Shown here one piece after another: positions 13,555 through 21,235 of a DNA stretch of 30,142 nt. Position numbers and translations under genes: made by a program. Under the pieces are notes generated by a model. That model did not search any database, was not told the DNA's origin, and worked only from the letters and a program-made list of their open reading frames with translations. Origin of the DNA: GWA1-40-21 sp038078215 (GTDB lineage: Bacteria > Patescibacteriota > Minisyncoccia > Phycocordibacterales > GWA1-40-21); the NCBI GenBank assembly GCA_038078215.1, contig JBBUED010000020.1:1-30142 (forward strand), given 5' to 3'. Each line of letters opens with the position of its first letter. Position 1 is the stretch's first letter.

Positions 13555-14388
13555 ATGGATTTTCTCATCTTGTTTATTGTATTTACTTTAGGCGCCATCA
13601 TCGGCAGTTTTCTGAATGTCGTTATCTTGAGATACAACACGGGGGAGTCAATCGCGAGCGGCAAATCCGCCTGTTTTTCTTGCGCGAGGTCATTGTCTTG
13701 GCATGAAATGTTTCCAGTTTTGAGTTTTTTTGCTCTTCGCGGAAGATGCGGCGGCTGCAAAAGTAAAATATCATGGCAATATCCTATGGTGGAGTTTTTC
13801 ACCGGTCTTTTGTTTTTAGGCGTTTGTTTAAAATTTAATCTGCTTGGAAGCGAAGTTTTCAAGCACCTGTCTTTCGCGTTTTTCGCTTCCCATTTTTATT
13901 ATTTCGCTGTTTTCAGCATTCTCATCGTGATTACCGTCTATGATTTTAAACACAAGATAATACCGGATCTGTTCGTCTTTTCTTTTGCCTTTATTTCTTT
14001 AATTTGGCTTGTTGCCGGCAAAGCTACATCGGATGTAGCTTCGCCGGCGAATTGGGATTTGCTGGCGGGACCGATTCTGGCTTTGCCTTTTCTCTTAATG
14101 TGGCTCCTGTCCGGGGGGCGGTGGATGGGACTTGGGGATGCCAAGCTCGCTCTGGGAATGGGGTGGTTTCTGGGTTTAGTTTCGGGAGTATCGGCTGTGA
14201 TTCTGGGGTTTTGGATTGGCGCGGCAATCAGTTTGATATTGCTCCTTTTGCAAAAGTTGAATTTAACTGGGAAAAATCTTACAATTAAAAGTGAAATACC
14301 ATTCGCCCCGTTTCTCATCCTCGGACTGCTCGCGGTTTTTTTCTTCGGATTTGATGTAATCGGTCTTGCTAATCTGATCGCTCAATAA
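13555..14388 (+). CDS. pilD: Prepilin leader peptidase / N-methyltransferase PilD
   Basis: A 277-residue polytopic aspartic protease that cleaves prepilins after the leader Gly and methylates the new N terminus. N-terminal GAIIGSFLNVVILR (13-26) and the zinc-type cytoplasmic loop with Cys40, Cys43, Cys65 and Cys68 indicate a bifunctional enzyme. Catalytic Asp130 is in VYDFKHKIIPD and Asp195 in the GLGDAK motif. A 35-nt palindrome (14014-14048) is inserted in frame at about residues 154-165, giving GKATSDVASPAN in a loop between helices. It must process the unusually long leaders of the neighbouring pilins. The next gene starts 6 nt after its stop. Confidence 0.95.
   Translation: MDFLILFIVFTLGAIIGSFLNVVILRYNTGESIASGKSACFSCARSLSWHEMFPVLSFFALRGRCGGCKSKISWQYPMVEFFTGLLFLGVCLKFNLLGSEVFKHLSFAFFASHFYYFAVFSILIVITVYDFKHKIIPDLFVFSFAFISLIWLVAGKATSDVASPANWDLLAGPILALPFLLMWLLSGGRWMGLGDAKLALGMGWFLGLVSGVSAVILGFWIGAAISLILLLLQKLNLTGKNLTIKSEIPFAPFLILGLLAVFFFGFDVIGLANLIAQ
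14014..14048. repeat. In-frame palindrome within pilD
   Basis: GCCGGCAAAGCTACATC and GATGTAGCTTCGCCGGC pair with one mismatch (compatible with G-U) around a single G. The core AAAGCTACATCG-ATGTAGCTT is shared with 29608-29637, where it is also read in the same frame (KATSxVA). Confidence 0.85.
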
Positions 14389-14394
14389 ATAATT

Positions 14395-15171
14395 ATGCGA
14401 ATAAAAATTAACACAAACAACGGCACCACAGATAAGCTTATAGCTGTCAGCTGTCAGCTTTCAGCTTTAAGAAAATTAAAATCCCGATTTTTAAAGCTAA
14501 AAGCTAACAGCTATAAGCTGAAAGCTATCTTATCCGCTTTCCGAAACCTACCACCTACAACCTACCACCTACAACCTTCCCCTCACAACCTAAAACCTAA
14601 TCGCGGTTTTACCCTCGTGGAGCTCCTCGTTACCTTAAGCTTATTCGTCGTTATTACCACCATCGTGCTTTTCAGCCAATCAAAGTTCAACGGAAGCATA
14701 CTCCTTACCAATCTGGCCTATGATATCGCCATCACCATAAGGCAAGCTCAAACTTTCGGCGTAAATGTTCGGGAAGCTTCAGGCGGCAGTTTTAAGCACG
14801 CTTACGGCGTCCATTTTAACAAAGACAACACCACAGAATTTATTTTGTTCGCCGACATTGACGATAATTATAAATATGACGGAGGTTCAGATTGTGCTGA
14901 AAGTTCCGAATGCGTGAATAAATACAACATTAAAAGAGGCAACAAAATCAGCAAAATTTGCGTTACTTTCGGAGGCGCGGATTACTGTTCAGATTTATCG
15001 GCGCTTAGCAAACTTGATATAACATTTCTTCGTCCGGACCCCGATGCTATCATTAAGGGAGATAATTATTCCGATGCCGCCGAAGCGAAGATAACGATCT
15101 TGTCCGCCGACGGCAATACGAGAAACATTGTCGTCAATTCCACCGGCCAAATATCAATACAAAGGAATTAA
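14395..15171 (+). CDS. GspH/FimT-like minor pilin with a 71-residue leader
   Basis: A 258-residue minor pilin. After Gly71 comes FTLVELLVTLSLFVVITTIVLF (mature Glu5), then a GspH-like region (ILLTNLAYDIAITIRQAQTFGVNVRE) and a head with four Cys. The leader is made of repeats: residues 15-50 come from an AGCTGTCAGC-word inverted repeat, and 50-70 (FRNLPPTTYHLQP, NLKPNRG) from CCTACAA-type heptamers. No in-frame ATG, GTG or TTG lies close to the cleavage site, so the long leader is probably really translated. Type IV leaders usually have 5-30 residues. It is likely part of a minor-pilin tip complex with the next three genes. Confidence 0.85.
   Translation: MRIKINTNNGTTDKLIAVSCQLSALRKLKSRFLKLKANSYKLKAILSAFRNLPPTTYHLQPSPHNLKPNRGFTLVELLVTLSLFVVITTIVLFSQSKFNGSILLTNLAYDIAITIRQAQTFGVNVREASGGSFKHAYGVHFNKDNTTEFILFADIDDNYKYDGGSDCAESSECVNKYNIKRGNKISKICVTFGGADYCSDLSALSKLDITFLRPDPDAIIKGDNYSDAAEAKITILSADGNTRNIVVNSTGQISIQRN
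14431..14535. repeat. AGCTGTCAGCTTT-word inverted repeat inside a pilin leader
   Basis: GATAAGCTTATAGCTGTCAG with further AGCTGTCAGCTTT words (14431-14471) is mirrored by TTTAAAGCTAAAAGCTAACA with GCTATAAGCTGAAAGC (14489-14535). Both arms are coding. Confidence 0.7.
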
Positions 15172-15176
15172 ATTAA

Positions 15177-15842
15177 ATGAACATTAAACGCGACACAAAA
15201 AATCTCTCCCCTAAAAAGCTAAAAAGCTACAAGCTAACATCTGACAACTATAAACTGTCAGCTTTCCGAAATCTACCACCTACCACTTACCACCTACCAC
15301 CTACCCGCGGCTTCACGCTCATTGAAATGCTCGTCTCAATCGCCGTCTTTATGGTGGTTATGACGGTCGCTTCCGGATCGCTCGCAAGCATCATTGACGG
15401 CAACGGCAAAGCGCAGTCACTGAAATCCGCGGTAAACAATCTGAATTTCGCCATGGAGAATATGGAGAAGAATATAAGAGTTGGGACAGATTATGTAGGG
15501 GGGGAGAGTTGCTCGCCGGCTGATACTTGCATAGGTTTCACTTCTTATAAAGACTCCGCCAGTGATGGAAATGATTTTATTGTATACAGGTTCAATGCTG
15601 AATCAATAGAAAGATGCGTCAAGCCTAATTCCTCTTATCTCATCTCTAGTTGTAATGCTACCGATTATATCAGACTAACTGCGCCGGAAGTCCATATTGA
15701 TTATGCTAATTTTTTCCCCTCATCGCCATCGGGAACCGCAAAGCCGAGAGTTTTGATTGTGATAGGCGGTTCTGCCGGGACAAAAGAAAGAATAAAGACA
15801 AAATTCAATTTGCAGACAACCGTATCGCAAAGACAATTTTAA
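15177..15842 (+). CDS. PulJ/PilW-like minor pilin with repeat-derived leader
   Basis: A 221-residue minor pilin, starting 5 nt after the previous stop. The 45-residue leader again ends in a repeat-coded segment (SAFRNLPPTTYHLPPTRG), followed by FTLIEMLVSIAVFMVVMTVA with mature Glu5. The body (NLNFAMENMEKNIRVG) matches the PulJ/PilW pattern of an amphipathic helix, followed by a beta head with Cys pairs in GGESCSPADTCIG. It probably joins the priming complex. A second Cys pair in ERCVKP and ISSCNATD could also bridge. Confidence 0.85.
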   Translation: MNIKRDTKNLSPKKLKSYKLTSDNYKLSAFRNLPPTTYHLPPTRGFTLIEMLVSIAVFMVVMTVASGSLASIIDGNGKAQSLKSAVNNLNFAMENMEKNIRVGTDYVGGESCSPADTCIGFTSYKDSASDGNDFIVYRFNAESIERCVKPNSSYLISSCNATDYIRLTAPEVHIDYANFFPSSPSGTAKPRVLIVIGGSAGTKERIKTKFNLQTTVSQRQF

Positions 15843-15862
15843 TTGAGTAAAATATAACTTAT

Positions 15863-16534
15863 ATGAAATTTATTATTCACATGAAAAAGCTGTTAGCTGT
15901 TAGCTGTGAGCTGCCAGCTTTTAGAAAGCTAAAGGCTATTTTGGCTTATCTTAAAAACCTACAACCTACAACCTACAACCAACAATCTTCTTCTCACAAC
16001 CTACCACCTACCACCTACCACCTACCACCTTCTTCCGGCTTCACCCTCATAGAAACCCTCGTCGCCATCTCTATCTTAATGATAGCCGTCGCGAGTCCGC
16101 TCACTATTGCCCAGAAAGGATTGGCTTCGGCTATTTACGCCAAAGACCAGATCATCGCTTCTTATCTCGCCCAAGACGCCATAGAATACATAATAAACGC
16201 AAGCGGTCAAAATGTGGCGAATGTAAGAGGTTGGCTTGATGGAATAAGCGGAGCTGGTAATTGCGGAACTGCTTGCGCTGTTAATACCAGACTAGACAGT
16301 GGAATTGCGTCTTGTTCTGGAACTTGTACCCCCCTTAATTACAATGAATCAACGTATATTTATAATCATGACGCGATAGGAGGCTCTAACAAAGCATCGC
16401 CGTTCACAAGAACTATTAAGGTTGAAGAAAGTTCAACCAATGAAGCTCTGATTACCGTCACTATATATTGGAAAGATAAAAATACGGACAGAACCCTTAA
16501 TTTCTACACAAGAATATATAATTGGAAATCGTAA
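15863..16534 (+). CDS. PilV/GspI-like minor pilin with repeat-derived leader
   Basis: A 223-residue minor pilin. The 59-residue leader contains AGCTGTTAGC-coded KLLAVSCELPAF and two heptamer tracts (KNLQPTTYNQQ and HNLPPTTYHLPPSSG). After Gly59 it reads FTLIETLVAISILMIAVASP with mature Glu5, then LASAIYAKDQIIASYLAQDAIEYI, a pattern typical of PilV. The head has several Cys (GNCGTACAV and ASCSGTCTP). Start at 15863; an in-frame ATG at 15881 would shorten the leader by six residues. It is separated from its neighbours by only 20 and 10 nt. Confidence 0.86.
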   Translation: MKFIIHMKKLLAVSCELPAFRKLKAILAYLKNLQPTTYNQQSSSHNLPPTTYHLPPSSGFTLIETLVAISILMIAVASPLTIAQKGLASAIYAKDQIIASYLAQDAIEYIINASGQNVANVRGWLDGISGAGNCGTACAVNTRLDSGIASCSGTCTPLNYNESTYIYNHDAIGGSNKASPFTRTIKVEESSTNEALITVTIYWKDKNTDRTLNFYTRIYNWKS

Positions 16535-16544
16535 TATTAATATT

Positions 16545-17144
16545 ATGGATAAATCAAAAATAATAAAAATGCTGAAAAATTTTAAATCCAGAATATTTTT
16601 ATTCTGTTCATCAGCTTTCCGAAACCTACAACCTACAACCTACAACCTACAACCTTCCCCTCGCAGCTTACAACCTAATCGCGGATTCGCTATGCTGTTT
16701 TCCGTCCTTATCTCCAGCTTGTTGGTCGTCATCGGACTCTCAATTTTCAATATCACTCTCAAGGAACTGACGATTTCAACATCAGGAAGAGAATCGCAAA
16801 CGGCTTTCTACGCCGCGAACAGCGGAATGGAATGCGCCCTGTATTGGGATTTGAAAGAGAAGGCGTTTGCCACATCTACCACTGATTACACCTCTCAACA
16901 AGTGAATGCCGTTTGTAATGCCGAAAGAGTAAATACCAGTATCAGCAGAGGCGCCACAACGGTAACGACCGCATCGAATATTCCCGTAACGGATTCAAAC
17001 GGGTCTTGTTTTGATATCATAATTTCAAAAACTCCGGCCAGTCAAATGACCACGACGATTGAATCTCGGGGCAAGAATATTTGCGGCTCAAGCGGCAGAA
17101 GAGTTGAAAGAGGATTGAAAGCCACCATAGTTACGAATATGTAG
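16545..17144 (+). CDS. PilX/GspK-like minor pilin with repeat-derived leader
   Basis: A 199-residue protein. A 47-residue leader ends FRNLQPTTYNLQP, then SPRSLQPNRG, followed by FAMLFSVLISSLLVVIGLSIF. The mature N terminus lacks Glu5 (FAMLF), as is common in PilX/GspK-type tip pilins. Downstream SGRESQTAFYAANSGMECALYWD is the characteristic PilX N-terminal pattern. The tract at about 16621-16656 has five CCTACAA-type units, the longest pure run in the pilin genes. It is the last gene of the minor-pilin series; the 115-nt spacer to ligA holds an inverted repeat. Confidence 0.85.
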   Translation: MDKSKIIKMLKNFKSRIFLFCSSAFRNLQPTTYNLQPSPRSLQPNRGFAMLFSVLISSLLVVIGLSIFNITLKELTISTSGRESQTAFYAANSGMECALYWDLKEKAFATSTTDYTSQQVNAVCNAERVNTSISRGATTVTTASNIPVTDSNGSCFDIIISKTPASQMTTTIESRGKNICGSSGRRVERGLKATIVTNM

Positions 17145-17151
17145 ACAGGCA

Positions 17152-17236
17152 GAAGCTTTTAGCTGTCAGTTGTTAGCTTTCAGTCAGAAAATTGGAATCT
17201 TGCATCTCAAAGCTAACAAATATAAGCTGAAAGCTG
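17152..17236. repeat. AGCTGTCAGTTGTTAGC-word inverted repeat before ligA
   Basis: GAAGCTTTTAGCTGTCAG with TTGTTAGCTTTCAG (17152-17182) is mirrored by CAAAGCTAACAAATATAAGC with TGAAAGCTG (17208-17236). It is the same vocabulary as the pilin-leader repeat at 14431-14535, here non-coding. Confidence 0.7.
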
Positions 17237-17258
17237 TTCCAAAAACTAACAGTCATAA

Positions 17259-19304
17259 ATGAAACCGACATCCGAAATAATAGAAAGACTAAACAAATTA
17301 AAAGAGACGATAGAACGCCATCGTTATCTTTACCATGTCTTGGACAAGCAGGAAATTTCCGATGCCGCGCTTGACTCGCTCAAGTATGAACTTGCAAAAA
17401 TTGAAGAAGAATATCCGGAGCTTATCACACCCGATTCTCCTTCGCAGAGGGTCGCCGGCGAGCCGCTCAAGGAATTTGAAAAAGTCGCCCATAAAGTCCC
17501 GCAATGGTCTCTCGGAGACGCTTTCACCGAACAAGACATCACGGATTTTGACGAACGAATTAAAAAAACATTAAAAAAAGAACTTGGAAACTCGGTTTCC
17601 AAGTTAACTTGGAAACCGAGTTTCCAAGTGGAATATGTCTGCGAATTGAAAATTGACGGGTTGAAAGTCGTTTTTCATTATGAGAAGGGTTTGTTTGTCC
17701 AAGCCGTGACGAGGGGAGACGGAAAGGTCGGCGAAGATGTGACTAAGAATATTAAAACGATAGAATCGCTTCCGCTCAAACTCGCGGAGCCGTTAGACAT
17801 AATTCTTGAAGGGGAAGTGTGGATGAGCAAGAAAAATTTTGCCGAGCTGAATAAAGAGCGGAAGAAAAAAGACGAACCGCTTTTCGCCAACCCGAGAAAT
17901 GTCGCGGCCGGTTCCATCCGCCAGCTTGATCCAAAAATCGCCAAAGAAAGAAAACTGGACACTTTTATCTATGATATCGCTTATGCGGGCGGCAAAATGC
18001 CAGCGACTCAAATTGAGGAGTTGGAATTTATCCATCGCCTCGGATTTAAAGTGAATAAAAATTTCAAATTATGTCGGACGGTTGACGATATTATAAAATA
18101 CTGGAAAGAATGGCAAAAGCGCGCCCCCAAAGAAGATTATCTGATTGATGGAGTCGTGATAAAAGTCAATGAACGCGCCAGTCAAGAAGCGCTGGGCCAT
18201 ACCGGAAAGTCGCCGAGATACGCGATCGCTTTCAAATTTCCGGCAGAGCAGGTTACAACCATTGTGGAAGATATTGTCTTGCAAGTTGGCAGAACCGGCG
18301 TCCTCACTCCAGTCGCGCATCTCCGTCCCGTATCGGTCGCCGGCTCGGTGGTCTCCAGGGCGACGCTTCACAACGAGGACGAGATCAAACGGCTTGATGT
18401 GAGAGTGGGCGACACGGTGGTGCTCCAAAAAGCCGGAGATGTGATTCCAGATATTGTCTCCGTGATTAAAGAGATGAGGACGGGAAAGGAAGCGCCTTTC
18501 TTTTTTCCGAAGAAAGTTGCCGCTTGCGGCGGTGATGGCAAGATTGAGAAGTCGCCCGGACAGGTCGCCTATCGTTGCGTCAACAAAAATTCTTTCGCCC
18601 AGCAGAGGAGAAAGTTTCATTACTTCGCTTCTAAAAAAGCTTTTGATATAGAGGGGCTGGGACCGAAGATTATAGACCAACTTATGGAGAGCGGTTTAAT
18701 TTCTTCATACGAAGACATTTTCACTTTGAAGAAAGGAGACCTTTTGAACATCTCCCGATTTGCCGAAAAGTCGGCCGACAATTTGATTTCTTCAATAGAA
18801 AAATCAAAAATGGTCACATTGCCGCGCCTTATAATCGCCCTTTCAATCCCTCAAGTCGGAGAAGAAACAGCGAACGACATCGCCGAGCATTTCAAAGACA
18901 TAAAGAAAATTCAAAACGCGTCGTTTGAAGAATTGGAGTGGATAAACGGAGTCGGTCCGATAGTGGCGAAATCGGTCCGCGATTGGTTTGACGATGCGGA
19001 CAGCCGCCGCAATTTGGAGAATCTCCTCAAACATATAAAAATAAAAAAAGTTGATGTTCCGATTTCCGTTCGTCCTGATTTTTCAGGAAAAATTTTCGTT
19101 CTCACAGGCGCTTTAAAGTCGCTGACGCGAGAGGAGGCAAAAGAAAATATAAGAAAGATGGGTGGCAAAGTTTCTTCATCGGTTTCCTCAAACACCGACT
19201 ATGTCGTGACAGGCGAGGATGCCGGATTAAAATTGGAAAAGGCGAAAGAGCTCGGAGTCAAGATTTTAACGGAAAATGAATTTCTTAACTTGCTTGGAAG
19301 TTGA
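17259..19304 (+). CDS. ligA: NAD-dependent DNA ligase
   Basis: A 681-residue essential DNA ligase that seals nicks using NAD. In order: Ia domain (YHVLDKQEISDAALDSL), adenylation domain with Lys131 in CELKIDG, OB fold (GRTGVLTPVAHLRPV), zinc-finger region, helix-hairpin-helix repeats (NGVGPIVAKSVRDW) and a C-terminal BRCT domain (about 605-681). Two anomalies. A 48-nt perfect palindrome is inserted in frame (17582-17629), adding about 16 residues just before EYVCELKIDG. The zinc finger keeps only two cysteines (AACGGDG and YRCVNKNSFAQ); the usual others are Ala/Val and Ser. It stands after the pilus genes and ends in a hairpin terminator that overlaps its stop codon. Confidence 0.96.
   Translation: MKPTSEIIERLNKLKETIERHRYLYHVLDKQEISDAALDSLKYELAKIEEEYPELITPDSPSQRVAGEPLKEFEKVAHKVPQWSLGDAFTEQDITDFDERIKKTLKKELGNSVSKLTWKPSFQVEYVCELKIDGLKVVFHYEKGLFVQAVTRGDGKVGEDVTKNIKTIESLPLKLAEPLDIILEGEVWMSKKNFAELNKERKKKDEPLFANPRNVAAGSIRQLDPKIAKERKLDTFIYDIAYAGGKMPATQIEELEFIHRLGFKVNKNFKLCRTVDDIIKYWKEWQKRAPKEDYLIDGVVIKVNERASQEALGHTGKSPRYAIAFKFPAEQVTTIVEDIVLQVGRTGVLTPVAHLRPVSVAGSVVSRATLHNEDEIKRLDVRVGDTVVLQKAGDVIPDIVSVIKEMRTGKEAPFFFPKKVAACGGDGKIEKSPGQVAYRCVNKNSFAQQRRKFHYFASKKAFDIEGLGPKIIDQLMESGLISSYEDIFTLKKGDLLNISRFAEKSADNLISSIEKSKMVTLPRLIIALSIPQVGEETANDIAEHFKDIKKIQNASFEELEWINGVGPIVAKSVRDWFDDADSRRNLENLLKHIKIKKVDVPISVRPDFSGKIFVLTGALKSLTREEAKENIRKMGGKVSSSVSSNTDYVVTGEDAGLKLEKAKELGVKILTENEFLNLLGS
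17582..17629. repeat. In-frame double-hairpin palindrome in ligA
   Basis: A perfect 48-nt palindrome. Each 24-nt half is itself a hairpin (ACTTGGAAA, short loop, TTTCCAAGT). Outer words match the spacer repeat at 2193-2263. It encodes LGNSVSKLTWKPSFQV. Confidence 0.92.
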
Positions 19305-19319
19305 ACTTCCAAGTTTTTT
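19293..19319 (+). terminator. Rho-independent terminator overlapping the ligA stop
   Basis: CTTGGAAG-TTGAA-CTTCCAAG stem-loop followed by six T; the stop codon lies within the loop. Confidence 0.85.
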
Positions 19320-19372
19320 CAAGTTTTGTTTGTAAGAAATGAATTATCCTTTTTTGATTTAAGGTTTTTTAA

Positions 19373-19381
19373 TGCTATTAT
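19373..19381 (+). promoter_or_regulatory. Extended -10 promoter of gatC
   Basis: TGCTATTAT ends 13 nt before the gatC ATG; a second candidate, TATAAT, lies 2 nt before it. Any leader would be very short. Confidence 0.4.
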
Positions 19382-19394
19382 GAATTTATAATTT

Positions 19395-19685
19395 ATGATT
19401 GAAATAAAAGACATAGAAAAATTGGCGGAACTATCAAGAATAAACATTTCTAGCGAGGAAACGCAGACATTTCGCAAGGACATTGAGTCTATCTTAAGTT
19501 ATGTTGACCAGCTTAAAATGGTTGACGCGGCGACAGATAAGGCGGCGCCGCGCGAAGAAGGCGGAATTAAAAATGTTTTCAGGGAAGACGAAAATTATCA
19601 CGACTCCGGACAATTTACGGAAGCTTTGCTCGAATTAGCGCCAGAAAAAGAAAATGGCTATGTAAAGGTCAAAAAAATCCTTTAA
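19395..19685 (+). CDS. gatC: Glutamyl/aspartyl-tRNA amidotransferase subunit C
   Basis: A 96-residue GatC that wraps around GatA and helps join it to GatB. The typical opening IKDIEKLAELSRINISSEE and the ILSYVDQLKMVD segment are present, with the short acidic C-terminal region REDENYHDSGQFTEALLELAPEKENGYVKVKKIL. Length is normal. The promoter box lies a few bases upstream. It precedes gatA by 85 nt of word repeats; gatB is not in the window. Confidence 0.95.
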   Translation: MIEIKDIEKLAELSRINISSEETQTFRKDIESILSYVDQLKMVDAATDKAAPREEGGIKNVFREDENYHDSGQFTEALLELAPEKENGYVKVKKIL

Positions 19686-19693
19686 ATTCCCGT

Positions 19694-19770
19694 CCTTGGA
19701 CTTCGGTCCAACTTCCAAGTGAGAAAGTTAGAACTAAAAACCTGCAACCTAAAAACTATAACCTAAAAAC
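19694..19770. repeat. UUCG hairpin and CCTAAAA-type repeats between gatC and gatA
   Basis: TTGGAC-TTCG-GTCCAA (19696-19711) is a hairpin with a UUCG tetraloop, next to the ACTTGG-type word CTTCCAAGT. Degenerate heptamers (AACCTGCAACCTAAAAACT) run up to the gatA start. Confidence 0.6.
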
Positions 19771-21222
19771 ATGATTGACCTAAAAAATCTCACCATTGGC
19801 AAGGCTCGCGACCATCTTACGAAAGGCGATTTCACGGCCGTTGAACTCGCTCAAAGTTATTTGGATAATATCAAAAATACCGAGCAAGACATAAAAGCTT
19901 ATCTGGAGATTTTTCCCGATGTTGTGAGTCAAGCCGAAGAAGCCGACAAGAAGATTGCCAAAAAAGAAGCAGGATTGCTGACGGGAATTCCGCTTGCTAT
20001 CAAAGATAATATTTTGATTAAGAGCAAAAAATGTTCCGCGGCGTCAAAGATGCTTGCCGATTATGTCGCTCCTTATGATTCAACCGCGGTTAAAAGATTG
20101 AAAGACGCGGGGGCGGTATTTTTGGGTAGAACCAATATGGACGAATTCGCCATGGGCAGTTCAACCGAAAATTCCGCTTTCGGTCCGACTAAAAATCCGC
20201 GCGATCTTTCGCGCGTGCCGGGCGGTTCATCCGGCGGGAGCGCGGCGACAGTCGCGTCTGACGAGGCGCTCGCGGCGCTGGGCTCCGACACGGGCGGGTC
20301 GGTGAGACAGCCGGCGAGCTTCTGCGGAGTCGTCGGGCTCAAGCCGACATACGGAACAGTGTCCCGCCACGGACTCATAGCGATGGGTTCGTCTCTGGAC
20401 CAGATAGGTCCCATAACGAAAACCGTCTCTGACGCGGAAATTATTTTTAATGCCATAAGAGGAAAAGATATTATGGACAGCGCTACGGTTGAACCAGCCG
20501 GCGCGAACTTGTTTAATGAAAAAAAATTCTCCGCCGAAGGCGGATCCGCCTTCGGCGGAAAAATCGGAATTCCGTCAGGCTTTATGGAGATTGACGGAAT
20601 TGACGCCGCGGTTCTTAAAAATTTCAACGAATCAATAGAAAAATTCAAATCAATCGGTTACGAAACTGAAATTGTGAACTTGCCGAATGTCAAATATTCG
20701 CTGGCCGTTTATTATATTATTATGCCGGCTGAAGTTTCCTCAAATCTGGCGCGTTTTGACGGGGTCAAATACGGTCTTCATATTTCCGGTAAAAATGGCA
20801 TAGACGACTATTTTATGACCAGAGGCGGCGGCTTCGGGATGGAAGCGAGAAAGAGAATAATGCTGGGCGCTTACGTTCTTTCTTCCGGCTATTACGACGC
20901 TTACTACAACAAAGCCAACCAAGTCAGAAATCTTATCAAAAATGATTACAGGGAAGCTTTTAGAAATGTTGATTTTATAATTACGCCCACCGCCCCTTCG
21001 CCGGCTTGGAGGATAGGAGAAAAAACAAACAACCCTCTGGAAATGTATCTTGCCGATATATTCACGACGCCTGCCAATATAGCCGGCGTCCCCGCGATCT
21101 CCCTGCCGTCGGGATTCAAAGAAGCGGAAGACAAAAATCTTCCTTTGGGAATACAGCTTATGTCGGATTGCGGCAGGGAAGACATTTTGTTTAAAGCGGG
21201 AAAAGATTTCTTGGGAGAATAA
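19771..21222 (+). CDS. gatA: Glutamyl/aspartyl-tRNA amidotransferase subunit A
   Basis: A 483-residue amidase-signature enzyme that releases ammonia from glutamine for transamidation of mischarged Glu-tRNA(Gln) or Asp-tRNA(Asn). Catalytic triad: Lys78 in PLAIKDNI, Ser153 in GGSSGGSAATVAS and Ser177 in DTGGSVRQPA. A 30-nt palindrome at 20530-20559 is inserted in frame at residues 254-263 (SAEGGSAFGG), just before KIGIP, in a surface-variable region. The start ATG follows repeat sequence without a Shine-Dalgarno. Its presence implies indirect Gln- or Asn-tRNA charging in this organism. Confidence 0.96.
   Translation: MIDLKNLTIGKARDHLTKGDFTAVELAQSYLDNIKNTEQDIKAYLEIFPDVVSQAEEADKKIAKKEAGLLTGIPLAIKDNILIKSKKCSAASKMLADYVAPYDSTAVKRLKDAGAVFLGRTNMDEFAMGSSTENSAFGPTKNPRDLSRVPGGSSGGSAATVASDEALAALGSDTGGSVRQPASFCGVVGLKPTYGTVSRHGLIAMGSSLDQIGPITKTVSDAEIIFNAIRGKDIMDSATVEPAGANLFNEKKFSAEGGSAFGGKIGIPSGFMEIDGIDAAVLKNFNESIEKFKSIGYETEIVNLPNVKYSLAVYYIIMPAEVSSNLARFDGVKYGLHISGKNGIDDYFMTRGGGFGMEARKRIMLGAYVLSSGYYDAYYNKANQVRNLIKNDYREAFRNVDFIITPTAPSPAWRIGEKTNNPLEMYLADIFTTPANIAGVPAISLPSGFKEAEDKNLPLGIQLMSDCGREDILFKAGKDFLGE
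20530..20559. repeat. In-frame double-hairpin palindrome in gatA
   Basis: A perfect 30-nt palindrome made of two adjacent hairpins, TCCGCC-GAA-GGCGGA and TCCGCC-TTC-GGCGGA, each the reverse complement of the other. The design matches the ligA insertion although the sequence differs. Short relatives with a CGAA loop lie at 29431-29460. Confidence 0.9.
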
Positions 21223-21235
21223 TTATTTATTTAAT

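Noticed and set aside
14004..14318. Alternative frames on both strands within pilD
   Set aside because: pilD motifs cover this stretch in the main frame; the others are low-complexity shadows.
14395..14607. The long pilin leaders as frameshifted or false N-terminal extensions
   Set aside because: No alternative start codon lies close to the cleavage site in the GspH-like gene, and four adjacent genes share the same arrangement in frame, so they are treated as real leaders, though untested.
15958..16030. Heptamer tracts as a CRISPR array
   Set aside because: The units are 7 nt, contiguous, without spacers, and are translated in the pilin leader; no cas genes are present.
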